This document shows positions 1 through 9,148 of a stretch of 64,000 bases of DNA, piece after piece. Positions within the stretch are counted from its first letter, which is position 1. Each line of letters begins with the position of its first letter. The notes beneath the pieces are model-generated. The model was given only the letters and a program-made list of their open reading frames with translations, searched no databases and was not told the origin of the DNA. The stretch is from VRUE01 sp963716245 (GTDB lineage Bacteria > Actinomycetota > Thermoleophilia > Solirubrobacterales > 70-9). The translations under genes were made by a program, and so were the position numbers. The DNA lies in NCBI GenBank assembly GCA_963716245.1, contig OY970300.1:1550001-1614000 (forward strand). Direction: 5' to 3'.

Positions 1-1600
1 CGAGGTGAGCGTGATCGTCGACGAGCGGTCGGCCGGCTTCTTCGCGCTCGGCGCGGCGCAGGCGAGCGGCGCTCCTGTGGCGATCCTCTGCACCTCGGGC
101 ACGGCCGCCGCCAACCTCCACCCCGCCGTCTGCGAGGCCGACCTCTCGGCGGTCCCGCTGATCGTCCTGACCGCCGACCGGCCGCCCGAGCTGCGCGCCG
201 TCGGCGCCGGTCAGACGATCGACCAGATCAAGCTCTACGGCTCCTCGGTGCGCTGGTTCTGCGAGGTCGGCACCCACGATGCCGACGACAGCGGCCTGCT
301 CCACTACCGCTCGACCGCCTGCCGCGCGGCTGCCGCGGCGCGCGGCGAGCCGCGTCCCGGTCCCGTGCACCTCAACCTCGCCTGGCGCGAGCCGCTGGCG
401 CCGGTGCCGGTGGACGGCGCCGTGACGGCGACCGATCCGCTCGCGCTCGAGGGGCGCGGCCAGCGGCCGCTGACGGCAGCCACGCCGTACGACGCCGAGC
501 CGTCGCAGTTCCTGCTCGACGAGGTTGCCGGGCACATCTCCGAGTCCCGCTCGGGAGCGATCGTCGCGGGCCGCCAGCTGGATCCGGAGCTGCGCGAGCC
601 GCTGGCCCGCCTCGCCCGAGCCGCCGGCATGCCGATCCTCGCCGAGCCGACCTCGCAACAGCGCTGCGGCCCGCACGACCGCTCGCACGTCGTCACGACC
701 TATGACCTGCTGCTCCGCGACGAGCGGTTCCGCGCAGCCGCCTCGCCGGACTTGGTCCTCCGCTTCGGGGAGATGCCGACGAGCAAGCCCCTGCGCTCCT
801 GGCTGGTCGAGTCCGGCGCCGACCAGATCGTCGTCGACCCGCTCGCGGGCTGGAACGAGCCGACCCGCCGTGCCGCGGCCCTGCTTCGCGCCGACCCGAT
901 CGCGCTGGCGGCGGGCTGGGCGGCGCGGCTCGGCGAGGAACGGACGGAGCCCTCTCTATGGCTGGACGCGGAGCGCACGGCGAGGGAGGCCGTGGAGTCG
1001 GTGCTGGACGCACTCGACGCGCCGACCGAGCCTGGCCTGCAGCAGTCGCTCGGCGCGGCCTATGCCGACGGGGAGCTCGTCTACACGTCGTCGAGCATGC
1101 CGATCCGCGACCAGGAGGCGTTCCTGCCGAGCACCGGTGCCGACGCGCTGCTGCTCAGCAACCGCGGCGCCAACGGCATCGACGGCCTGATCTCGTCCGG
1201 GATCGGCGCAGCGCACGCGACCGGGCGCCCGACGACCGTTCTCACCGGCGACCTCGGCCTGCTCCACGACCTCGGGGGCCTGGCCGCGCTGCGCGACGTC
1301 TCCACCCCAGTGCGGATCGTCGTGATCGACAACGACGGCGGCGGCATCTTCCACTTCCTCCCCCAGGAGAGCGCCCTGAAGAACGACGAGTTCGAGGCGC
1401 TGCTCGGCACGCCGCGCGGAGTCGACGTCGCCAAGGCCGCCGATCTCTTCGATCTCCCCCACCGCCGCGTCGACTCGCTCGACGGGCTCGCCGGCGCTCT
1501 CGCCGCCGGCACCGGCCTGATCGAGGTCCCGGTCGACCGGCAGGCCAATGTCGAACTGCATCGGCGCCTCGCCGATCGGGTCAGCGCGGCGATCTCCTAG
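1..1600 (+). CDS. menD: MenD, SEPHCHC synthase (5'-truncated by window edge)
   Basis: Thiamine-diphosphate enzyme that condenses isochorismate with 2-oxoglutarate in menaquinone synthesis; cytosolic. The reading frame is open from base 2, so the N-terminal part lies outside the window. Visible are the N-terminal ThDP-fold segment (DERSAGFFALGAAQ, CTSGTAAANLHPAV, LTADRPPELRAVGAGQTIDQ) and the C-terminal ThDP/metal motif (TGDLGLLHDLGGL, then IDNDGGGIFHFLPQ). Its partner menF lies just downstream on the opposite strand, so the two pathway genes converge around the TolB-like gene. Stop is TAG at 1598-1600. Family assignment is secure. Confidence 0.95.
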   Translation, partial: EVSVIVDERSAGFFALGAAQASGAPVAILCTSGTAAANLHPAVCEADLSAVPLIVLTADRPPELRAVGAGQTIDQIKLYGSSVRWFCEVGTHDADDSGLLHYRSTACRAAAAARGEPRPGPVHLNLAWREPLAPVPVDGAVTATDPLALEGRGQRPLTAATPYDAEPSQFLLDEVAGHISESRSGAIVAGRQLDPELREPLARLARAAGMPILAEPTSQQRCGPHDRSHVVTTYDLLLRDERFRAAASPDLVLRFGEMPTSKPLRSWLVESGADQIVVDPLAGWNEPTRRAAALLRADPIALAAGWAARLGEERTEPSLWLDAERTAREAVESVLDALDAPTEPGLQQSLGAAYADGELVYTSSSMPIRDQEAFLPSTGADALLLSNRGANGIDGLISSGIGAAHATGRPTTVLTGDLGLLHDLGGLAALRDVSTPVRIVVIDNDGGGIFHFLPQESALKNDEFEALLGTPRGVDVAKAADLFDLPHRRVDSLDGLAGALAAGTGLIEVPVDRQANVELHRRLADRVSAAIS

Positions 1601-1627
1601 TAGCAGACGTCGGGCATCACCCGATGT

Positions 1628-1666
1628 GGTCGTCTTTTGTACCGCATAGCGGTACAAAAGACGACC
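1628..1666. terminator. Perfect 18-bp inverted repeat between convergent genes
   Basis: Arms 1628-1645 and 1649-1666 are perfectly complementary around a 3-nt ATA loop. The stem contains an internal TTTT/AAAA block and a GTAC core. It fills most of the 73-bp gap between the menD stop and the stop of the convergent TolB-like gene, so a bidirectional terminator is the simplest reading. There is no U-tract outside the stem. Confidence 0.7.
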
Positions 1667-1673
1667 GCTGCTC

Positions 1674-2723
1674 TCAGCAGGCGATTCGCCCGGCCTCGCG
1701 GCCCGGGCCGGGCTGCCAGGCCGGCACGTAGAAGCCGGTGCCGGGAGCGGACAGCAGCGTGGTCGGGCAGGTGCCGTCGGCGTTGACCTGCATCAGGGTG
1801 TCGCCGATCCCGAGGCTGGTCGCTTCGGAGCTGCCGCGCCCGAAGCGCATGTAGGCGAGACGCTCGCCTGAGGGGTCCCAGCTCGCGAAGAACTCGGCGA
1901 GCCTGGGGGTGCGGGTGAGGCGGCGGACACCGGTGCCGTCGGCCTCGACGACGTAGAGGTCGGTGTCTTCCCTTGCCCCTTCGCGGATCACGGCGACCTC
2001 GGAGCCGTCGGGCGAGTAGATCGGGAAGAGGCCGTCGACGAGCAGGCGCGAGACCGCGCCGGAGCCCACGTTCAGCGCCACCGGTTCGGGTTCGTCGGTG
2101 CGGCGGTCGTCCTGGCGCGTCGCCAGCAGCGTCGTGCCGTCCGGCGAGAACGAGGAGGCGAAGTATTCGAGCCCGTTGCGCCATGGCGTGACCTGTCGCG
2201 CCGTGCCGGTGGCCAGATCGAGAAGCCAGACCGTCGCCCCCTCGAAGCCGCGGCGCCTGATTTTCCCATTGCGACCCCTGCGCGGCTCGCGCTGCCGCGA
2301 GCGGGTGAACGCCAGGCTGCGCCCGTCGGGCGTGAACACCGGTCCGAAGCCGTTGGAGGTTCTCGGAACTCGGTGCAGACCGCTTCCGTCGGCGCCGACG
2401 AGGTAGATCGCGAGCCGCTGCCCCTCGTCGCCCCGCCGCCTGCCGACGATTCCGCTGAAGGCGATCTGCCCCCCGTCGGGCGACCACGAGAGGGGCGAGA
2501 AGAAATACGGCAGCGGGCGCGAGCGCTCTCCGCCGCCGGCCAAGCGCAGCGGCTGCGCGCCCGTCGGATCGACGGTCAGCAGCTCCAGGCGCAGCGGTTT
2601 TGCTTCCAGCCGCACCAGGCCGAGGCGCGGCCCTTCCGGCGCTGCGGCGGTCGCAAGGGCGGTCACGACCAGCATGGCCACCACGACCCCCGCCCCGAGC
2701 ACCCTCCGGATCACGCGACGCAT
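1674..2723 (-). CDS. Secreted TolB-like beta-propeller protein
   Basis: Protein of 349 aa. It starts with a basic stretch and a hydrophobic export signal (VLGAGVVVAMLVVTALATAAA). The rest holds repeated PD40/WD40-like blades marked by SWSPDGGQIAF, FTPDGRSLAF, SFSPDGTTLLATR, YSPDGSEVAV and WDPSGERLAYMRF. Proteins of this type (TolB C-terminal-like) bind partners extracytoplasmically, but the partner is unknown here. It lies 29 bp downstream of menF on the same strand and may be co-transcribed. Not E. coli TolB itself: no N-terminal TolB domain or Tol/Pal neighbours are visible. Confidence 0.75.
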   Translation of the reverse strand: MRRVIRRVLGAGVVVAMLVVTALATAAAPEGPRLGLVRLEAKPLRLELLTVDPTGAQPLRLAGGGERSRPLPYFFSPLSWSPDGGQIAFSGIVGRRRGDEGQRLAIYLVGADGSGLHRVPRTSNGFGPVFTPDGRSLAFTRSRQREPRRGRNGKIRRRGFEGATVWLLDLATGTARQVTPWRNGLEYFASSFSPDGTTLLATRQDDRRTDEPEPVALNVGSGAVSRLLVDGLFPIYSPDGSEVAVIREGAREDTDLYVVEADGTGVRRLTRTPRLAEFFASWDPSGERLAYMRFGRGSSEATSLGIGDTLMQVNADGTCPTTLLSAPGTGFYVPAWQPGPGREAGRIAC

Positions 2724-2752
2724 TCTGACCTATCGAGAGGTCGCTCGGCGCG

Positions 2753-4153
2753 TCACTCCGCGAGAAGCGGCAGGATCGCGCCCAGCTTGACCTCGGTCTC
2801 GGCCAGCTCGGCCTCGGGGTCGGAGCCGGCGACGACACCGACCCCGGCGAAGAGGTGGGCCTCGCGGTCGCGCAGCAGGGCGCTGCGCAGGGCGACGCAG
2901 AACTCGCCGTCCTCGGTCGCGTCCATCCAGCCGACCGGGCCGGCGTACCAGCCGCGGTCCATCCGCTCGAGATCGGCGATCGCCGCGGCGGCCCGCACCC
3001 AGGGCTCGCCGCCGACCGCGGGGGTCGGGTGCAGCAGGCCGGCCAGCTCGACGGCGGAGTGCGATTCGGCGAGCTGCGCGAGGACCGGCGTCGCCAGGTG
3101 CTGGATGTTGGCCACCTTGATCAGCTCCGGCTCCTCGGCGGTCTCGACCCAGACCGCGTGCGGCCGCAGCGTGCGGACGATCCGCTCGGCGACGATTCGC
3201 TGCTCGCGCCGGTTCTTGTCGCTGCGCAGCAGCTGCTCGCCGAGGTGGTCGTCGACTGCGGGGTCGGAGCTGCGCCGCGTCGAGCCGGCCAGGGCGACGG
3301 TCGAGACCCCGGCTCCGGAGCGGCGCACGAGCAGCTCGGGGCTGGCGCCGAGGAACGCTGCCTGCGGCGTGCCGCAGCAGAAGCAGAAGCACGACGGGAA
3401 CTGCTCGCGCAGCGCGCCGAAGACCGCCGCCGGGTCGTGGGCCGATGCCGCCTCGACGACTATCTCGCGGGCCAACACCACCTTGCTCAACTCGCCCTCG
3501 CCGATCAGCTCGGTTGCGGCGGCAACGGAGTGCTCGAAGTCGCCCGGCGGATGGACGCTGCGGATCTCCGGTCGCCCGGTGGGGTGCGGATCGAGCAGTG
3601 GCAGCGGCGCCTCGCGCAGGCCGGCGAGTCGAGCCGCGATCCGACCGGTGCCCGCCGCCGCGTCCTCGCCGGGCGTGACGACGAGGTTGACCGTGATGAA
3701 CGCCTCCTCCCCGCTCCGGCAGATCGAGAGCTCCGGAAGCGCCATCGAGGCCGGCGCAAACGACGCCCACTGCGGTGCCTCGGCCCCGTAGGAGTCGAAG
3801 GCGAAGCCGCCTGTCCATACCGCGCCGGCGCCGGGGGGCAATCCCCTCGGCTCGTCGACGACCGCTCCCTCGCGCAGGCGCAGGCACTCGCGGGCCACGT
3901 CCGCGAAGCGCGCCTCGCCACGCGAGGTCGCCTCGTGCGCGATCCCCACCGCACCGATCGCGAACCCGCGGTCGGGCTGCTCCCAGCAGAACCAGCGGTC
4001 GCTGGCGAGGCGCGAGGCGAAGACCGCCGCGCAGGGATCGATCCGATCGAACGGGACGGTGGCGGTAACGAGCGCCCGCCGGCCGCGGGCGATGGCGCGC
4101 TCGGCGCCGGTGCTCAGGCGCTCGAGGAGAAGCTCAGTCGCCGCCGCGGGCAA
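2753..4153 (-). CDS. menF: Isochorismate synthase MenF-type
   Basis: Chorismate to isochorismate, first committed step of menaquinone (or siderophore) synthesis. The 466-aa product has the C-terminal chorismate-binding fold: GEGELSKVVLAREI, FLGASPELLVRR, ALAGSTRRS, then LIKVANIQHLATPV, LHPTPAVGG and YAGPVGWMD, the usual order in MenF/EntC. The chosen start is TTG at 4153, inside the last 20 bases of ilvN; no better ATG/GTG is obvious. Proximity of menD favours menaquinone over siderophore. The same fold occurs in anthranilate synthase, but GSTRRS and HLATPV fit isochorismate synthase better. Confidence 0.88.
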   Translation of the reverse strand: MPAAATELLLERLSTGAERAIARGRRALVTATVPFDRIDPCAAVFASRLASDRWFCWEQPDRGFAIGAVGIAHEATSRGEARFADVARECLRLREGAVVDEPRGLPPGAGAVWTGGFAFDSYGAEAPQWASFAPASMALPELSICRSGEEAFITVNLVVTPGEDAAAGTGRIAARLAGLREAPLPLLDPHPTGRPEIRSVHPPGDFEHSVAAATELIGEGELSKVVLAREIVVEAASAHDPAAVFGALREQFPSCFCFCCGTPQAAFLGASPELLVRRSGAGVSTVALAGSTRRSSDPAVDDHLGEQLLRSDKNRREQRIVAERIVRTLRPHAVWVETAEEPELIKVANIQHLATPVLAQLAESHSAVELAGLLHPTPAVGGEPWVRAAAAIADLERMDRGWYAGPVGWMDATEDGEFCVALRSALLRDREAHLFAGVGVVAGSDPEAELAETEVKLGAILPLLAE

Positions 4154-4679
4154 TGGCGATCTCGCCGGTGCGGACCATCTCGATCAGGCCGTGCGGTCTG
4201 ATCATCCGCTCGAAGGCCTCGATCTTGTCGGCCGAGCCGGTCACCTCGATCGTCATCGTCCGCCGCGCCACGTCGACGATCTTGGCGCGGAAGATCTCCG
4301 CGAACTGGATGATCTCGGCGCGGTTCTCGACCGCGGCGGACACCTTGAACATCGCCATCTCGCGGGCGACGGTCTCCTCCGGCTCCATGTCGCGGATCTT
4401 CAGGACGTTGACCAGCTTGTGCAGCTGCTTGATCACCTGGTCGATCGGGTGGACCGCCCCGTCGAGGGTGAGCGTGATCCGCGAGATGCTCGGGTCGTCG
4501 GTCGGCCCGACGGCGAGCGTGTCGATGTTGAACCCGCGGCGCGAGAAGAGGCCGGCGGTCCGCGCCAGCACGCCCGGCTTGTTCTCGACCAGGATCGAGA
4601 GGATGTGCTTGCGCCCGCTCAGCTGCCCGGGGACGTGCAGGTCCTCGAGTTTGACCAGGTCCGGGGTGCCCGCCTCCAT
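4134..4679 (-). CDS. ilvN: Acetolactate synthase small (regulatory) subunit
   Basis: Regulatory subunit that activates IlvB and confers valine feedback inhibition; cytosolic. The 181-aa product has an N-terminal ACT domain (HILSILVENKPGVLARTAGL at about residues 26-45, RRGFNIDTLAVGPT) and a C-terminal ALS_ss_C domain (EIIQFAEIFRAKIVDVA, TGSADKIEAFERMIRPHGL). ATG at 4679 overlaps the ilvB stop by one base (TGATG), implying translational coupling. The 3' end overlaps the menF start. Confidence 0.96.
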   Translation of the reverse strand: MEAGTPDLVKLEDLHVPGQLSGRKHILSILVENKPGVLARTAGLFSRRGFNIDTLAVGPTDDPSISRITLTLDGAVHPIDQVIKQLHKLVNVLKIRDMEPEETVAREMAMFKVSAAVENRAEIIQFAEIFRAKIVDVARRTMTIEVTGSADKIEAFERMIRPHGLIEMVRTGEIAIARGGD

Positions 4680-6376
4680 CAGCGCACCGCCTTGGGCGCC
4701 TCGACCATGTCGCGCGCCGCTTCGCCGGGCGGGATCATCGGGTAGCAGTTCTCCTCCTGGGCGACGCGGACGTCGAGCAGCACTGGCCCGTCGGTCTCCA
4801 GGGCCGAGACCATCGTCTCCTCGAGGTCGGCCGCGTCCTCGCAGCGCATGCCGGTCGCGCCGAACGCCTCGGCCAGCTTGACCCAGTCGGGGCTCGCACC
4901 CATCTCGACCGAGCTGTAGCGGCGGTCCCAGAACAGCTCCTGCCACTGGCGGACCATGCCCATGTAGCCGTTGTTCATCAGGAAGACCTTGACCGGGATC
5001 CCTTCGGTCACGCAGGTCGCAAGCTCCTGGCAGTTCATGATCAGGCTGCCGTCGCCGGCGAGGCAGACGACCGGGTCGTCGGGACAGGCGACCTTGGCGC
5101 CGACCGCCGCCGGGAGGCCGAAGCCCATCGTCCCCAGCCCGCCCGAGTTGATCCACCGGCGCGGCCTCTCGAAGCCGTAGTACTGCGCCGCCCACATCTG
5201 GTGCTGGCCGACGTCGGAGGTGACTATCGCATCGCCCTGCGTCGCCCGGTGCATCGCCTCGACCATGAACTGCGGCTTGATCTCGCCGTCCTTGCCGTCC
5301 TCGTAGCGCAGCGGGTGCTCGTCCTGCCAGGTCCGCAGCTGCTTCCACCAGGCGTCGAGGCGCGAGCCGTCGGTCTGCAGCGCGCGGTATTCGCGGGTCA
5401 GCTCGGGCAGGACCAGCTTCGCGTCGCCGACGATCGGGATGTGCGCGCCGACGTTCTTTGAGATCTCGGCCGGGTCGATGTCGATGTGGATGACTTTCGC
5501 GTTGGGCGCGAACTCGGAGAGCTTGCCGGTGATCCGGTCGTCGAAGCGGGCGCCGATCGCGACGATCAGGTCGGCGTTGTCCATCGCCCAGTTGGCGGTA
5601 ACGGTGCCGTGCATGCCGAGCATGCCGAGCCAGCTCTCGCCCGAGGCCGGGTAGGCGCCGAGCCCCATCAGGGTCGAGGTGAGGGGGAGGCGGTCCGCTG
5701 CCGCCAGCTCGCGCAGCTCCTCGGCCGCGTCGGCGTTGACCACGCCGCCGCCGACGTAGAGGATCGGGCGCCGCGCGTTGGCGAGCGCTTTCGCCGCGAT
5801 CCGCACCTGTTTGATGTTGCCGCCGCTCATCGGCTTGTAGCCGGCGAGCTCGACCGGCTGGGTTCGGGGGGCGTAGTCGATGTCGGCCCGCGAGAGGTCC
5901 TGCGGCACGTCGACCAGCACCGGGCCGGGCCGGCCGGTCGAGGCGACGTGGAACGCCTCGTGGACGTACTCGGGGATCTCGCGCGGGTCGGTGACCTGGA
6001 AGGAGTGCTTGACGAAGGGCAGGGTCGCGCCGAGGATGTCGGCCTCCTGGAAGCCGTCGGTGCCGATCAGCTCGGTCCGCACCTGGCCGGTCACGAAGAC
6101 GGTCGGGACCGAGTCCATCATCGCGTCGGCGATCGCCGTGACCAGGTTGGTCGCGCCGGGCCCCGACGTGGCGAAGGCCACGCCGACGCGGCCGGACGCC
6201 TTCGCGTAGCCCTCGGCCGCGTGGCCGCCGCCCTGCTCGTGGCGGACCTGGATGTGGCGCAGGCCGGCGTCGACCAGGGCGTCGTAGGTCGGCAGGTTGG
6301 CGCCGCCGGGGATGCCGAAGATGTGCTCGACACCCTCGGCCTGGAGGCTCTGCATCAACGCGTCGGCGGCTCTCAT
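4679..6376 (-). CDS. ilvB: Acetolactate synthase large (catalytic) subunit
   Basis: ThDP/FAD enzyme making acetolactate and acetohydroxybutyrate for branched-chain amino acids. The 565 aa match family length. Visible: the ThDP-activating glutamate region (RHEQGGGHAAEGYAKASG), FAD-binding middle domain (GARFDDRITGKLSEFAP), and C-terminal ThDP motif (GDGSLIMNCQELATC then NNGYMGMVRQWQ). First of an ilvB-ilvN pair, with menF and the TolB-like gene after it. A promoter could lie in the 51-bp gap after sqdB, which contains TACCAT, but no leader peptide or T-box is apparent. Confidence 0.97.
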   Translation of the reverse strand: MRAADALMQSLQAEGVEHIFGIPGGANLPTYDALVDAGLRHIQVRHEQGGGHAAEGYAKASGRVGVAFATSGPGATNLVTAIADAMMDSVPTVFVTGQVRTELIGTDGFQEADILGATLPFVKHSFQVTDPREIPEYVHEAFHVASTGRPGPVLVDVPQDLSRADIDYAPRTQPVELAGYKPMSGGNIKQVRIAAKALANARRPILYVGGGVVNADAAEELRELAAADRLPLTSTLMGLGAYPASGESWLGMLGMHGTVTANWAMDNADLIVAIGARFDDRITGKLSEFAPNAKVIHIDIDPAEISKNVGAHIPIVGDAKLVLPELTREYRALQTDGSRLDAWWKQLRTWQDEHPLRYEDGKDGEIKPQFMVEAMHRATQGDAIVTSDVGQHQMWAAQYYGFERPRRWINSGGLGTMGFGLPAAVGAKVACPDDPVVCLAGDGSLIMNCQELATCVTEGIPVKVFLMNNGYMGMVRQWQELFWDRRYSSVEMGASPDWVKLAEAFGATGMRCEDAADLEETMVSALETDGPVLLDVRVAQEENCYPMIPPGEAARDMVEAPKAVR

Positions 6377-6427
6377 CGCAGGCTTGGTCGCTTGGGGCTC
6401 ATCGGACTCGCGATGGTACCAGCGGCG

Positions 6428-7603
6428 TTATGCCCGACCAGCAGGCGATTTCGCCGGGTTCCAGCGGGTTCGGGGGTCGATCGAGCTCTCGATCACGTTG
6501 CCCTTGTAGCGCTCGATCGCGTGGATCATCGACTCGACCAGCTCCTCGCCGAGCAGGGTCGGCTCGAGGCCGAGGTCGAGCAGCTTGGTGTGGATCGCGT
6601 TGTAGTAGTGCTCTTCCTTCTCGACCCGTGGGTTGTCGCAGTGCTGGATCTCGACCGAGTAGCCGAGGTGCTCGGCGGCGCCCTTGACCAGCTCGGCCAG
6701 CTCCAGGACCGAGAACTGCTCGGTGAACTGGTTGAAGACGCGGAACTCGCCGGCCTCGGCGGGGTTCTCGACCGCCAGCTCGACGCACTGGAGCGTGTCG
6801 CGGATGTTGAGGAAGCCGCGCGTCTGCCCCCCGCTCCCGTACACGGTCAGCGGGTGGCCGATCACAGCCTGAACGCAGAAGCGGTTGAGCACGGTCCCGA
6901 ACACCTCGTCGTAGTCGAAGCGGGTGATCAGGCGCTCGTCGCAGGCGGTCTCGTCGGTCTCGATCCCGTAGACGACCCCCTGGTTGAGGTCGGTCGCCCG
7001 CAGCCCCCACGTGCGGCAGGCGAAGTGGATATTGGTCGAGTCGTGGACCTTCGAGCAGTGGTAGAGCGAGGCCGGCAGCTTCGGGTATGGCAGAACGTCC
7101 CTGCGGCCCTTGTGCTCGATCTCGATGTAGCCCTCCTCGATGTCGATGTTGGGCTGGCCGTACTCCCCCATCGTCCCGAGCTTGACCAGGTGGCAGTCGG
7201 GCACGTGGTCGCGGATCGCGAAGAGCAGGTTGAGGTTGCCGATCACGTTGCCGTGCTGGGTCTCGACCGCTTGCTCGCGAGAGGCCATCGAGTACGGCGC
7301 GGAGGCCTGCTGGCCGTAGTGGACGACTGCGTCGGGGCGCGTCTCCGCGACGACGCCGTCGAGGAACTCGCCGTCCTCGACCGAGCCGGCGAAGCTGCGG
7401 ATCTCGTGCCCGGAGACCTCGCGCCAAGCCTCGATCCGCCGATCGAGGCCGGGAAGCGGGGTCAGCGAGTCGCCGCCGACGCTCTCGACCCAGCGCCGGC
7501 GGATGAAGTTGTCGACGACGGTGACCTCGTGGCCGCGGGCCGAGAAGCGCAGGGCGGTCGGCCAGCCCAGGTACCCGTCGCCCCCGAGGATGAGAACGCG
7601 CAT
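6428..7603 (-). CDS. sqdB: UDP-sulfoquinovose synthase (SQD1/SqdB family)
   Basis: NAD-dependent SDR enzyme expected to convert UDP-glucose plus sulfite to UDP-sulfoquinovose, the head-group donor for sulfolipid or sulfated glycans. The 391-aa protein starts with the Rossmann motif GGDGYLGWPTALRFS and carries the SQD1 hallmarks HLVKLGTMGEYG, PNIDIEEGYI, LYHCSKVHDSTNI (Y-x3-K catalytic pair), ATDLNQGVVYG and EFRVFNQFTEQFSV. These blocks closely resemble plant/cyanobacterial SQD1. Start is ATG at 7603, with TACCCT 10 nt upstream. Divergent from membrane glycosyltransferases. No recognisable SqdX/SQD2 transferase lies in the window. Confidence 0.9.
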   Translation of the reverse strand: MRVLILGGDGYLGWPTALRFSARGHEVTVVDNFIRRRWVESVGGDSLTPLPGLDRRIEAWREVSGHEIRSFAGSVEDGEFLDGVVAETRPDAVVHYGQQASAPYSMASREQAVETQHGNVIGNLNLLFAIRDHVPDCHLVKLGTMGEYGQPNIDIEEGYIEIEHKGRRDVLPYPKLPASLYHCSKVHDSTNIHFACRTWGLRATDLNQGVVYGIETDETACDERLITRFDYDEVFGTVLNRFCVQAVIGHPLTVYGSGGQTRGFLNIRDTLQCVELAVENPAEAGEFRVFNQFTEQFSVLELAELVKGAAEHLGYSVEIQHCDNPRVEKEEHYYNAIHTKLLDLGLEPTLLGEELVESMIHAIERYKGNVIESSIDPRTRWNPAKSPAGRA

Positions 7604-7635
7604 AGGTCGCGGCAGGGTAACCGACGGGGGCGACA

Positions 7636-7641
7636 TAGCAT
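7636..7641 (+). promoter_or_regulatory. Putative -10 box of a leaderless GT39 gene
   Basis: TAGCAT ends 7 nt before a TTG codon at 7649 that opens the glycosyltransferase frame. The paralogue at 9621 has TAGCCT 8 nt before its GTG. The shared arrangement supports leaderless transcription and decides both starts. Confidence 0.5.
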
Positions 7642-7648
7642 CACCGGC

Positions 7649-9148
7649 TTGAGCCAGATGCAGAGCCGGGTCGAGGGATTCGCGGTGCGCAACGGCGGCC
7701 GGGTCGGACTGGCCGCGCTGGTGGCGATCCTGCTGCTCGGGCTCGGCCTGCGCATGGCCGAGGCGTGGGACGGCCGCCCGCCCGTCTACGACGCCGCCGC
7801 CTACGCCGAGATCGCCGACAGGCTCGCCGACGGCGACGGCTTCAGCCTCGGGGGGGGCGCCACCCAGCCCGCCAGCAACTACTCCCCCGGCCTCCCGCTG
7901 CTCGTCGGCGGCATCTACGAGGTCACGGGCGGCGAGCACGAGCGCTTCGCGCGCGTGCTGCTCGCATTGATCGGATCGCTGGCCGTCCTGTTCACGTATC
8001 TGATCGGGAGGCGGCTTTCACGCCCCATGGCAGGATTGATCGGCGCTTTCGCCGTTGCCGTTTATCCCGCCCTCCTCGAGTACCAAGGCATGCTCATGGG
8101 CGAGCCACTGGCGGCGACGCTGCTCTCCGGCGCGGTCCTGGCGATCCTCTGGGCATCGGATCGGGGATCGACCGTTCAGCGCGCGGGTCCTGCCGCGGCG
8201 GCCCTCCCCCATGTGCTCGGACGCTTCGCGTCCTCCGCTATGGGGGACCCCCGCCACCGCGTCACCCACGCGACGAGGTGGTCGCTCCCGGGCCTGTTGC
8301 TCGGAGGGCTGGCGATGGTCCGGCCGGAGTACTTGAGCGTTGCCGTGCTGGTAGCTGCAGTAGTCCTGGCCTGGAGTCGACCTCACTGGCGAGCTGGCTT
8401 GGTCAACGCCGCGGCGCTGCTCGCCGGCGTGGCGTTGATCGTCGCTCCGTGGACGGTTCGCAACGCCGTCGTTTTGGATCGGTTCGTGCCCGTCTCGACC
8501 GGCGGCGGCCAGGTGCTGTTCGCGGGGAGCTACGTACCGTCCCAAGGCGATCCCGAAAGGGTGGGGCGCGAGGTGCTGGAGCGACATCCGGGCCTGGCGC
8601 GCCGGCTGGCCCTGCCACCGGGCGCCTTTTCGTCGGATAGCGACAAGAACGCGCCCATCGACGCTGTGGTTGCGAACCTTCGCCTCGAGCAGATCCTTGC
8701 GGCGCTGGCGGCGCAGCGCTATCCGGGCATGGAGACGGACGCGGCGCTGGCGCGGATGGGTCGGGAGCGGCTCTGGGACGACCTGACCGAGCGACCGGTG
8801 GAGTACGGCGGGTTCGTGGCGACGAAGGTTTGGCGGGCGTGGTCTCGGGGGCCGCGCGAGGTGATGGAGCAGCCGGGTTGGCGCGCGCTGCACGGGGCGC
8901 TGGTCGTCTTCGCGCTCCTCGGCCTGGCCGTGCTGGCGCGCCGTCGCCCACGCGAGGCGTTGCTGCTCGCGACGATCCTCGTCGCCGTCACCGCGATCGT
9001 CGCCCTGCTGGTCGCCTCGCCCCGGCGGGTGCTGGTGACCCTGCCGCTGCTGGCGGCGCTGGCCGGGACCGGGGCCGCGTGGGCGGCGACCGCCCTTGGC
9101 GAGCGCCGGCCGTGGAGCGACCGACGCTCGCCCGAGACCTCGGGCTAG
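7649..9148 (+). CDS. GT39-type polytopic membrane glycosyltransferase, copy A
   Basis: Integral membrane protein of about 499 aa, resembling ArnT/PMT-like enzymes that use polyprenyl-phosphate sugars on the outer face of the membrane. Visible: N-terminal TM segment, the acidic first-loop motif (VYDAAAYAEIADRL), ASNYSPGLPLLVGG, several TM helices, APWTVRNAVV before the large soluble loop, and C-terminal TM helices. Paralogous throughout to the gene at 9621. Residues about 179-207 are encoded by a palindromic repeat (8183-8269) between the TM segment ending ILWAS and LPGLLLGGLAM. Alternative ATG start at 7658. Its stop overlaps the stop of the convergent gene (CTAG). Acceptor unknown. Confidence 0.8.
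   Translation: MSQMQSRVEGFAVRNGGRVGLAALVAILLLGLGLRMAEAWDGRPPVYDAAAYAEIADRLADGDGFSLGGGATQPASNYSPGLPLLVGGIYEVTGGEHERFARVLLALIGSLAVLFTYLIGRRLSRPMAGLIGAFAVAVYPALLEYQGMLMGEPLAATLLSGAVLAILWASDRGSTVQRAGPAAAALPHVLGRFASSAMGDPRHRVTHATRWSLPGLLLGGLAMVRPEYLSVAVLVAAVVLAWSRPHWRAGLVNAAALLAGVALIVAPWTVRNAVVLDRFVPVSTGGGQVLFAGSYVPSQGDPERVGREVLERHPGLARRLALPPGAFSSDSDKNAPIDAVVANLRLEQILAALAAQRYPGMETDAALARMGRERLWDDLTERPVEYGGFVATKVWRAWSRGPREVMEQPGWRALHGALVVFALLGLAVLARRRPREALLLATILVAVTAIVALLVASPRRVLVTLPLLAALAGTGAAWAATALGERRPWSDRRSPETSG
8183..8269 (+). repeat. Palindromic coding repeat element, copy A (87 bp)
   Basis: Same unit as 10149-10241 and 55460-55552, but shortened by two 3-bp deletions in the loop region (93 to 87 bp), which keep the reading frame. 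It starts GCGGGT; its end has drifted to ACCCAC instead of ACCCGC. Internal complementary blocks TCCCCCAT and ATGGGGGA remain. It is translated as part of the glycosyltransferase. Confidence 0.85.

Noticed and set aside
5486..7640. Very long plus-strand frame opposite ilvB and sqdB leading into GT39
   Set aside because: GC-rich mirror frame with repetitive Val/Asp/Arg/Gly text; the real gene is ilvB/sqdB on the minus strand and the GT39 coding begins at 7649.
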